A stretch of 64,000 nucleotides of DNA, from contig OZ026833.1 of the NCBI GenBank assembly GCA_964023205.1, forward strand, positions 41,447,137 to 41,511,136. The letters run 5' to 3'. The position numbers and the translations under genes are program-made. Below the pieces are notes generated by a model. The model saw only the letters and a program-made list of their open reading frames with translations. It was not told the DNA's origin and made no database searches. Shown in pieces: positions 46,601-56,351 of this stretch. Positions within the stretch are counted from its first letter, which is position 1, and every line of letters begins with the position of its first letter. The stretch is from Lutraria lutraria (taxonomy: Eukaryota > Mollusca > Bivalvia > Venerida > Mactridae).

Positions 46601-49600
46601 TTTGCACTACAGACGTTGTAAAGAAACATCCAATTAGGCCTAAACTAGCAAGCACTCCTCCGCCTATTCCACTAATTACTATTCCAAATTTGTGGATAAC
46701 GACTCCAGATAACAAGCCTGCAAATCAAATAAAACGTTCACGATGTAAGCAACCCAACTAGTGGTTTCAACTAACTGCTCATACTTAGACCAGAACTGTA
46801 TTTCGTCATCACTCACATACTTAGTTCTGAACGTCTCAGCTTTTACAAGAGTTTTGTGTACCACATATAAGGTCAAAGAAGGTACACGTTTTAGAAATAA
46901 TTTCTTTCTGTGCAATACTTTTGATAGAAAATATGCTGTTATTTACAAGAACATCAAAGAAAGGATTTATTGTATAGCGTACTGGTTTTGATATTTGATT
47001 ATCTTCGTAAACCAAGTTACACATTTCAGTTTCGTTTATGCTATAAAAATGCGGTATGTATGACAGCACATACTTAATAAGAGAAAACATGTTTTTGAGT
47101 ATCTGCTTGAAGCGAAACAATCGGTGTCAAATGGTTTGGAATTACTTTTCAGACGTTCACAGATATATAATGTGAACGGCAACTCTAAACAATATGTGAA
47201 ACGATTATATTATTAGTATTAATTAGAGCCTTGTAGAGTGGCTATTTCCAGTGCTTCATCAGAATGGAAATCCTGTCTCCTTTCCATTTTAGTTGGTATA
47301 CCGCCGTTATTCAGCAATATTTTAGTTAATTGAGTTCGTGGACAACCTGAATAATTTCTAAATTTGACGTTGAAATATTCCAATATTTGCAATAGATAAA
47401 CTATATTTCAATTTTTGCTGGTAACTTTTTTCTTTTATCAATCCTAATAAAGTGTGTGTATAGTGGCTGTAACAAAAAAATCAGTATTATCTGTTGCTAA
47501 GACCTAATAACTAACATTCACAATGTAAAAACGTTTAAATGTTACCACTTTAATTTGACGTAATTGTCCATTAATGATGTCATTTCACTAATGTTTATGT
47601 ATGTAAGTAGCGAATCACGTGACTTAATTATATTGCAATACTATGCTAAAATGACGTCTGAAGACAAGATGAAAAAAAAACCGGTAAAACACCAACGCAG
47701 ACTATAAGAATAATGTCAGTAGCATTCACCATTCCCCATCGATGGGCAAACACATGTTTATTATCATCTTATGCTGGGGATCATCCTGAGTCTCATAGTT
47801 CCACACAGGCAGTCAATTACAGCCAAATATTATTCTACGGCAAGATAACAGAATTTTCCTAACGTGTAACATCATAAAATTATGTTGATTGCAGATTTTA
47901 ACACTTTACCGTTTAAGCATAGATACATGAAAGCTGAACATTTTAGGTAAAATATCGCACACTGTGCATTTCTGAATTATTGTTTTACCTTTTTTATTTA
48001 GGTTATTCGTCGAGATTTTTCTAAGGAGCTTGCGCGGAAGCGACCGGATAGTTAGTTAACGAGGCGGGATGTTATTTCACCAGGATATTGCGCAAGCCCA
48101 TGCGTCCAACGAGGTACAGACAATAATACAGATTCAGTTGAAAGCTGAGGCTCTTCAACATCCCAATATACACTGGACCTTACACCGTGTGATTTCTCCT
48201 TATTTCCAAGGTTGCAATATGGCCTCAAGGGATGGCGTTTCGACAGTTTGAACATCTCAGACATACTTGTACTCCACCGCAAATACGTCATCGCTGGTGG
48301 TCAGTACTTTTAAAAAGAGTTAACGCCAATGAAGTAACGTTATTGTGAACTGCGGCAGGTCATCAGACATCGTTTTTGTTTTGTTTATAGCATGACTATT
48401 TTTCATTTTGTCTGTATAAAATTATGCAATACAGTTCATATTTAAATGAAGCTTGCATGTAATAAATATCGGAAAGATCAGTTGCGGAATAGTTACTGCA
48501 TGAATTATATTTATTATCCACGAACATTTGGACAGCCCCTCTTATACGGCGGACGATTTACCTTACCCGTTTGGAGTAGAAACGTCATTGTTGTCACATT
48601 TTCCACGAGAGTATGCCCTGTCGCAATTTGTATTCCCAACCGGATCGTCGGGTTACAAGTCCAGCCTATCATCTATTGGAGTACGACCCCGACCAAAATT
48701 ACGTAAAAAACGTAAAAGAAAGATACAATAGGACCATGTTAAGTCAAGTATTTTACAGCAACGATAAGTCTCTAAATATAATTTCGAATCTATGAAATAC
48801 GGTAAGATATTTAAAAATTGAATACAATGTAGTATTTAAAGACAGTAAATAGAGACTGGATTTAATTTTTAATATTTGCTATGAAATAATAGGTAATACG
48901 CGGGACCATTATTATATTACATATGAAAATATATTTAGTTTAAACTCTTTTGTCAAGAGAAATTCGGTGGTACAAGTATACAAAATCATCTTACAATACA
49001 AACGTTACTCGCGATTACCCTTATCAAATAAATCATTAGCAAATTCTCCACTGATTTAATTTAAACTGATTTATTTTGCATCGAATGCAGAGGAAGTTCT
49101 TACAACTGATATTACCTACTCTCGATGACTGTTTCCGGGATTCTGACCAGTACTTGCGCCGAAATAAGTGGCTGAGAAGTTCCGTACAAGTTCCGCCATT
49201 GACGGGATTCGAACCCGCAACCTCCGGGTTAAGAGTCCGACGCTCTACCCCTACACCACTTCTCCTCCTATTCTACACTGACTAGCCGGTCATTAAACAA
49301 ATGCATGTAAATAGTTTACCTGTTCCAAAAGTAACGCCCATAGCTGTGGATTGGATAACAGCCGTCTCAGCACGTGACGTATTGAATGTAGACATGACAT
49401 CAACAAATATGGTTCCAATCGAGTAAAATAACCCAATGTGCATAAACATCACCAAAAAACAAGTGATGAATACCCAAAACTTGTGAAAGTCACAGTTGGT
49501 TACCCTGTGAATATATATTTTCAAAAGATTAATATTGATAGATACACGTAATACATCAAGTATCATTAACGTAACGGGCTTGGATGTCAGGTCAAATCAA

Positions 49601-52600
49601 GTTTCACTAATTTATATATTTAAAAACTAAACCATAATTATACACTAAAATAAACCCACTGTATAAAGTACATTGCAAGTGATTTGAAACAGATATTTCA
49701 TTTGATTGGTCTTCTATAAACCAATATCGCACGTAATTTACAAATTTTTGAACAACAATTACAACTCTTTATATAGGAATATATTACAACAAATAGACTG
49801 AAATTTACCAGAAATGTATAATGCAGGGAATCGTGCCTCATTTCTTTTATAACGTCCTGCGTTCGTTAGATACTTGACTTTAGAGAAAGTTCGTACCCAG
49901 AACCCCGCTGTTTGTTACGTAATACGCCATAGATAAGAAATGAAAACAAGTATCAAAATTATTACACCTGTGATTTTTTCAAGCTGAGCAATTAACAACA
50001 TAAAATTAACGAATTTGACGCACCCCATTCAATTTGATAGCCAATCAAAATCGCTAATGTTTACAGTTCAATAATTGAAACCACGCCCAGGTTTGATTTC
50101 TAGTAAGATATTTTATAACAATTTTTGTCATTACTGAATTGATAGTATCATATCATACCAATACAATGCTCATTACGTTCGAGATGTTTGATGCTGATAA
50201 GAAAAAGTCGGTGAAGGGGTGCAGTATTTATCACAAAAACACCATTTTTGAGCGTTCGGTTTGAATTTTGTTCTTTGGTATTAAAATATGATATTGATTT
50301 TAATTTTTGTAAATAACGTAATTATTTTACGTTATTTTAGCGATTTTAACCAATCCCGATACGTTAACGCGCGGACCTTTGTCAAACTAAATTCTCAATG
50401 CAAAAAAAACCCAAATCCCCTTTTTAAACTTTTTACATGAAGCTGGAAAAAATGAATATTTACGATTATTTATATGCATTCGAGATGTAATTCTTGGTAA
50501 TGCGTAAATGTAAGTTTATTTGTGGTTAGAGTACATAATATTGATATGAAACAAAATGTATATATTTATAATATATTCACACCACAAACCGACTTATTTT
50601 ACTCCTAATGATTTAGTTTTTATAATGAATCACGATAAACAAAATCCTACATTCAACACCAACAACTTTGTTAAAAAAATCAGTCTGTAAATTAATTAAC
50701 ATTATCATTTTAAATCTGTAGTAAAGTGTCATTCAAGTGAACCAGAGTCATGGTATATTGGACAAGGTGGCATGTACATGCATGACATTATTACGAGAGT
50801 GAGTGGTTATTATGTGAGTGGTTCGAACTCAGTTAATGGTACTTTATATACAATTATTTTTAATGATTTATTTATTGAAATATGTTTGTTCTTGTTACGT
50901 GTATGTATACACGCTGAATAGTACCTTTTGGTATTTCAAAAGAGAAAGAAGACAAAAGAAACGCATTTATTCTCTGGTGCAATCCTCATTTTTTGTACTT
51001 CTTGAATACAGTTTGTTGTATGACATTGCTAATACAAAAAGTAATTTCAAATACTAAAGCACACTTATAATATATATACATATTATCGTTGTATCACATC
51101 GATGATGGATATTGTATTGCTGAAGCTAGGATTAAAAACAAATAAAGCTCCAGTTTTATAGTAAACACTGTGATTAAGATTACAATGTATGACTTCTGCG
51201 GAGATAAATAACATAAACGAGTTAAAGGGCAACGCAACCCTAATTATGAATTAATCTCATTTAAATAATTATTCATTATTATTCTGAAAAAATTAAATCA
51301 TTTTAGCGTTAAAATACGCACATTGAAGATATTTTACGAAAATATCGTAGAAACTTGGCTATCTGAAAGAGTACAGGGCGCTGCCATTTTACCCATTTAC
51401 AATCGATTAACATGTGTGTGTGTGACGTCGTATTTCACAAACATGGATATGGCGGATAAGCGGTAGCGAAAGAGAATGGTTGATTATTTTAGATATCGCC
51501 TTAAATTGTGAGGAATAAGCTTAGGAAATCACGCATTTGTATTTTAGAATCACAGCCAACATATTCTTCCACGTTATCCACCAAAACACAATTTTCACAG
51601 CCACAAAATTCTTCAATAGAATCAAAGCTTAATTTTCCATTCGACACTTTGTAAATCCATTTCTATAGTGACATAAACTATTAATACTAAAATTATTTTT
51701 ATATTTATGAATTGCGTGAAAAATACTGACGTGAAAACTTAATTATAGCAGGGATGTAGTATAACATCCCTGATTAAAGTAATGTTTCATTTATAAGAAC
51801 AAGATCAAACACTACGAAGTACGACAAACATTATAATTGGTTGTATTTTCTTACACCATTTCCATCGTAAATCTATCTATATACAAACACGTAAAAGTTA
51901 ATTTACAGATTAAAATATCACTGAAGATTATTATAATTATCACATCTATACAAAGTGGTGTGCGAACGCACAGTTATATTGTTTGTTGAGTTGGGAGTTA
52001 AACAGTATTGCACATTTAATTGTGGGGTAATATATATAGCATCATTGGTGTGATTTGCGGGAAAGCACGGAAAATCTGGAAATTGGCCATTATTTTCGGA
52101 AAAGTAGAATATGATATACGTAAATGCTTAATAATCATATAACAATCATAAAAGCCAAAATCATGTGTAGTTACTTCTTAAACGTTTGCTTAAATTACCT
52201 TTCAGACTGTCAATCCATAATCACTACACATTTATTTTCCACCTCAATACGTTCACTTTAAAAATCAATATCTCCCACACTGATGAAAATTACGTCACAA
52301 GACAACAAAACCAGACATAATATTGCATCATAGACATCTTACACTTCTGTTGAAAAATAATGTTCTAATTGATCAATCAATGAAAAGTCGCTAATCAGTT
52401 GATCACGCGACCACACATGGTTTTGCCATATTACACATGTCTGTCGGTGTTTCTTTTTTAAGTCAGCTGTCTCCACATATCATTGTCCAGTGCATTTTTC
52501 GGTGTCATAAAACTTGCTGAGACAGGGTGATGTGTAATTTACCGCTCATCTGATTGTTAATTGAAGTTTCATGTGAAATTGGAGTAATAGTAGCAAATTG

Positions 52601-55235
52601 GGACCTTGGTTATTGTTTTAGGTACGTGACGTAGACTAAATAAACGAGTAGTGTCATGCAGTTGTCCATGATTTGAAAGAATTATTAAATCATTATCATA
52701 TATTTTACATTATCAGTAAAACGATTTAAGGATTACATATAAAACTCGTACTTAGTTTTATTTTGATCTCATGAAATGTTTCTGTTTATTATTAATTTTC
52801 CATTATGAAATATCACTAACAATCGTATTTTCATCTTTATTATACAGACAAAATAACTGTACCATAATTATTTGTTCAAACATCATAATATATAATGCGT
52901 TCATGCACATTTAAACAATCAATAATTATTACGTCGGTATGACATAAAAAAATTGATAATTTTCGAAATTAACTGAAGTTTGTCACACCACCAATCACAT
53001 CCTTTTTGTATAAATTTAAAACAATTAGCAATGTTAAATTGTTTGTACCGAACGGCTTGTAACCATTAATTTGGATAAGTGTAAAAGAATATTGTCATTT
53101 ATAATACAATATACCATACAATATCTTTAATTTAAGGCCGTATCTTTTATAATAGTGCTCGCAGAACGGGTGTACTGGCTTTTACACTTTGTAATATAAG
53201 ACGTCACGGCATGTGACTATTCTTTCAAAATGGCGGTGCCCTAGGAGATTCGCTCAATCACTAAATAACAATATTAAATCACAAATATTTTTGTTAAATG
53301 GTGGATTTTAAAAAAAAAATTGCAGGAATCATCATAACTTTAATATTTCTACACGACTAAGTGCCTGAAAAGTTAACATTGCGTTGCCCTTTAAGTCAAC
53401 ATCCTTTAATTCACGCATGTCATACATGTACATTCATGACAAAATGACGAGACAAACGTGAATATTGTCCAATATCAGAATATCTGTGCATACAACGAGT
53501 TAATCTATTTATCTTATTTTATTTTATCTATTTAATGTAGCTAAGTGTAGTAATTACGATCTTTGATAATGTATCGTTTAAATGTTAAATAACATTGTTG
53601 CCCTCTTAAAGCACTACAATTCATACACGTTAATGATATACTTAGGTTGTCATTATATAGATTCACATTAAAGTTTTTTTACTGAGGCTATTCTTACAAA
53701 ATGTGAGTTTGTAATAAAGCGGTCGAAACTCTTTATTTATTTGGGTTTTACGTCTTTTTTTCAACAATTCTTCTGGCCAATTGATCTAGCTAGTTTTCCT
53801 GGACTGAATTCTAATTAGTACTAAATTAACCACCTTCACGAAACCGACATCCTCAGCACATGTGGTGGAAAATCAACATTTCTTTGGTCAGATTTTCATG
53901 GAATGGCATTGATCTGCCGCGACCGGGAGTCGAATCCTGGATCGCCGGGTAACATATCTAACTCACTAACCACTGGACTACGATAAACAGTGGGAAGTTA
54001 GGTATTAAATCAACATTGTATGATTGAAATGAATAAAAAAATGAAATAAAGTACTAAAAAGTCTTTTAAAGTCTCGAAATTGCTCTTTGTCCGAGGATGA
54101 CCCAATTCATTTCCTTTACTAATTACACCCGACAACAATATTATAACTTATTTTGATGATAAAATTATTGATTATGTAAATACTCTTAAGTCTCGAGAAC
54201 TTAAACACCTAGTTCACAAAAATAAATTTAATTTAGTTACTAATATTCTAGATAACGAATGTAATGGTAAATGTGTTGTTTCAGTTTATTTGGTAAGTTG
54301 GACACGTTCACACACTTAAATTTACTTTCCTTTAGCATTATTATTATTTCTCTGTGAATAATTATTGGTGGAATCGGCTCACCCACGAAATCAATCACAC
54401 GAATTTAAATGCAGAGATAAAGCTAAGTTTTTCAAAAAACAAAATCTACGAATTTATGTCCCCACGAAATAGCCATTTTAGTAAAAACCACGAAAAAAGA
54501 TGAAAATACAGTTTACCTTAGATATAAATCTAGTTTTATAAACACATAAATATTTTACTCATTTGCATTTGGTCGTGTCGGTGTGTTTTATTTTTTAGGG
54601 GAGGGGGTCTTATGTTTGAAGTTAAATGTAAATATATTTAATTTATACATAAAGCAAAGTTTTAAAGTTTTAAACAACTCGCTGTTTTAGTTAAGATACG
54701 TAGATCTGTGAGATGTGAGATGAGATATTATTTAATCATGTTATTGCTAAACAAGAACTTATTCACAAGCTTGCTCGTTTAATGAATATCAATCATCGTA
54801 ATACGACATGCTTTTTTACATTATACAGAAACGTGTCGCGGTAACCGACGAAGTGGTTGATATTGTAAATACTGGACACAGTCGCTACTAGGGTTCGTTA
54901 TTGACATTTACGATGTTTTGATAAAGTTCATGGGTGATTGTTGAACATATTGATAAAACGGAAGTCTTAACCTCGGTGCAGCGGAAACAAAATAAATCAG
55001 TACAGACCTGAGAAAAACGAAATTCCGGTATCTGACGAGTACCTGTTTTAATTATATTGGACTCGTGCGATCATACCATCACATAATAGATCAGGACACC
55101 CACGATTAAGTTTCATGGCATGGACATATGCGACAATGTAGCAAAATTGTACAATGATAAAACAACACATTAAAGTACGAAGATTAAGTGTTACGAGCAG
55201 TAAATAAATATATATTTAAAATCAACTTACCTCAT
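43615..55235 (-). CDS. monocarboxylate transporter-like protein (SLC16 family), copy B, intact
   Basis: Predicted 491-residue 12-helix MFS carrier. Exons: 1, 55231-55235 (ATGAG); 2, 49320-49504; 3, 46574-46717; 4, 45196-45343; 5, 44098-44927; 6, 43615-43778 with TAG stop. All introns are GT-AG and the 1476 nt divide by three. Residues 1-63: MRVTNCDFHKFW, helix 1, STFNTSRAETAVIQST. 64-111: helices 2-3 (GVVIHKFG, GGGVLASLGLIGCF). 112-160: IAIGQHFEGKRKLLML (helix 5 signature) and GVALGGMMYP. 161-437: helix 6 (RGALLIIGG, NCIPGCLLWKR), a charged cytosolic loop to about 270, helix 7, TDVFDEKGL, NLFGRLIPGAMM (helix 8) and NGIGNAIAGPVSG. 438-491: last helix and tail SSAYYLTSM. Length is usual for SLC16. 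DGGWGW is absent from helix 1. Substrate is unknown. Intron 3 holds a 507-bp MITE, intron 2 a mariner relic, intron 1 two TTAA elements. Confidence 0.9.
45681..46187. mobile_element. 507-bp MITE with 7-bp target duplication, copy 2 (intron 3 of B)
   Basis: Same termini and length as 26954-27460, with one base different in the left inverted repeat (CATACG for CATACA). It is flanked by ATGGTAT at 45674-45680 and 46188-46194. Copy A has the uninterrupted site ATTAATGATATGCTTG at about 14832-14847, so the insertion came after the A/B duplication. Confidence 0.95.
47125..47375. other. ~250-bp indel between B and A (intron 2)
   Basis: B has about 250 bp here that A lacks. Flanks are AAACAATCGGT on the left and TCCAATATTTGCAATAG on the right; in A these adjoin at 15768-15790. 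There are no clear terminal repeats, so insertion in B and deletion in A are equally possible. Confidence 0.6.
48000..48330 (+). pseudogene. mariner transposase C-terminal relic (copy in B intron 2)
   Basis: Near-identical to 16398-16720: LFHQDIAQAHASNEV, then out of frame LDLTPCDFSLFPRLQYGLKG. It marks mariner sequence that was present before the A/B duplication. Frameshifts and stops remain at the same places. Confidence 0.75.
48528..48731 (+). CDS. unrecognised 67-codon frame, antisense in B intron 2
   Basis: The frame reads SYTADDLPYPFGVETSLLSH, FPREYALSQFVFPTGSSGYK, SSLSSIGVRPRPKLRK and a basic KRKRKIQ before a stop. Composition looks coding: aromatic, proline and basic residues with few AT-rich codons. 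An AG precedes CCCCTCTTATACGG and a weak GTAAAAG follows near the end, so it could be an exon. In copy A the same stretch (about 16930-17118) has a -1 and a +1 indel that restore the frame and a later single-base loss in an A run. It may be decayed coding sequence carried with the mariner relic just upstream. I do not recognise the protein. Confidence 0.25.
   Translation: MDSPSYTADDLPYPFGVETSLLSHFPREYALSQFVFPTGSSGYKSSLSSIGVRPRPKLRKKRKRKIQ
49193..49264 (-). repeat. tRNA-Lys(CUU)-like sequence, copy in B
   Basis: Minus strand GTGGTGTAGGGGTAGAGCGT, loop CTCTTAA and T-arm GCGGGTTCGAATCCCGT. It has better B-box agreement than the A copy (GGTTCGAATCC versus GGCTCGAATCC). The acceptor stem does not pair, so a tRNA pseudogene or SINE head is more likely than a tRNA. 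Confidence 0.5.
49570..50363. mobile_element. TTAA-flanked MITE, copy in B intron 1
   Basis: Ends CGTAACGGGCTTGG and CCAATCCCGATACG, flanked by TTAA at 49566-49569 and 50364-50367. Same insertion as in A (17968-18794). Some internal deletions relative to A make it 794 bp. Confidence 0.8.
51226..53390. mobile_element. 2.17-kb TTAA-flanked non-autonomous element, B intron 1
   Basis: Left end AGGGCAACGCAACCC and right end in reverse AGGGCAACGCAATGT, with TTAA at 51222-51225 and 53391-53394. Inverted similarity runs inward for about 170 bp or more: GGGC(G/A)C(T/C)GCCATTTT appears at about 51377 and, reversed, at about 53238. There is no long open frame, so it is non-autonomous. The homologous stretch in E (about 35800-35840) lacks it. 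TTAA targets and long inverted ends suggest a Kolobok- or piggyBac-like origin. Confidence 0.75.
53918..53995 (-). repeat. tRNA-like sequence in B intron 1
   Basis: Minus strand reads TCGTAGTCCAGTGGTTAGTG, then ATATGTTACCCGGCGATC and T-arm GGATTCGACTCCCGG. A- and B-box regions are recognisable but the stems are imperfect. Likely a SINE head or tRNA pseudogene. Confidence 0.45.
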
Positions 55236-55690
55236 TTTAAGTTTTGTTTTGTGTTATCAGATTATTACTTAGGCAATCGCTCAATTGTCGTAATTACCAC
55301 CAATATAGTGCTTTGCAATGCATATTAACAGTTTAAATATGATGAAATATTCCCGAGTGAGTGATCACGTTAGATAGGACAAAAAAGTGCAATAATGTGT
55401 AACGTATAATACTTAAATAAAGGAACATGCTCATAGCTTACCATGTTTAGAAAACCCACCGTTCTGTAAAATAATTATCTATGTCGCATCGGGTTTCAAT
55501 CATTTTCTTAATAGAAAATCCGTGTTTTTTAAACTAGCTCTATAAGGTAGGGTTACATTTCAAAAATACTTTTTCCGTTTTACAGTAATTCGATATAAGC
55601 CCCTCTTAAATATTTACGGTGGGGTTGATGCCACGATTGGAATACTTCCCTTTATTCAAATCATGCCATTTACTTATGTGTATGTTGTTC
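55236..55690 (-). promoter_or_regulatory. 5' flank and presumed promoter of gene B
   Basis: Upstream of ATGAG (55231-55235) this region aligns block by block with the flanks of E (41252-41740) and D (60898-61340), including AAAGCACTATATTGG/AAAGCATCATATTGAC and a TATGAGCATGTTCC/TATGAGTATATTAC block. Conservation between diverging copies suggests 5' UTR and promoter sequence. I cannot name specific factor sites. Confidence 0.5.
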
Positions 55691-55738
55691 AACGGCCCAT
55701 TCGACAGCTATGGTCATTCCAGAGCCCCCCTCCCTCCC

Positions 55739-55740
<2 letters not shown>

Positions 55741-55788
<48 letters not shown>
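55741..55788. repeat. (GA)n microsatellite, ~48 bp
   Basis: Uninterrupted AG dinucleotides at the paralogous position of the long array 41783-42022, after CGACAGCTATGGTCATTCC. Confidence 0.95.
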
Positions 55789-55789
<1 letters not shown>

Positions 55790-55869
55790 AGATAAGATAC
55801 GGAAGAAAGTTCTGAACATTTATATCCCGACTCTTTTCGAAAAGCTTTTCCTGGTTCTTAAGATTTACT

Positions 55870-56017
55870 TCTAAAAAGTTTGCTTCTCCATAGCGACTAG
55901 TCATACACTCACGGCACCAAATGTGATACGAGGTGGAACACACTGTACCCGATGCGGGGCTTGAACCTAGACCTCCTGCTTGCAAGTGAGATGCTTTACC
56001 AACTGAGCTAATCGTAT
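55870..56017 (-). repeat. tRNA-derived SINE with Ala(UGC)-like head
   Basis: Minus strand: TACGATTAGCTCAGTTGGTA, loop CTTGCAA (UGC), T-arm GGTTCAAGCCCC and a 3' acceptor half ATCGGGT (tRNA-like part 55947-56017). The body ATTTGGTGCCGTGAGTGTAT then GACTAGTCGC follows. Same family as 12190-12345. Confidence 0.65.
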
Positions 56018-56351
56018 ACCATACTGCTTCAAGTGAATTCCAAACGCTTCCAAAAAGGTTTCTGCTTATGACCATAAAATGGAAACATTTTTTTCGGCGG
56101 CTGTCGAAAGCTGTGTACTTTGGTCCCCATTAAGATTCAGCGAGTGACGGCTGAATGGAGTTGAACAAAGTTCAAGTTACAAAAACGTTTATAAGCGAGT
56201 ATTAGTGATATTCTAGAATGCGTTAAAACAGAAAAGCACAAGTTAATTTCTGTTCAAACAGATTTATGTTTCATAACACAGTGTATATTGTTATAATATG
56301 CTTATACGACGTAAAGGTTATAACAAATCACCATCAGTGTGAATATGGAGT

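Noticed and set aside
49193..49264. Functional tRNA-Lys(CUU)
   Set aside because: T-arm and anticodon loop are good, but the 5' and 3' ends do not form an acceptor stem.
55689..56075. 128-codon minus-strand frame
   Set aside because: It spans a SINE tRNA head and a GA microsatellite.
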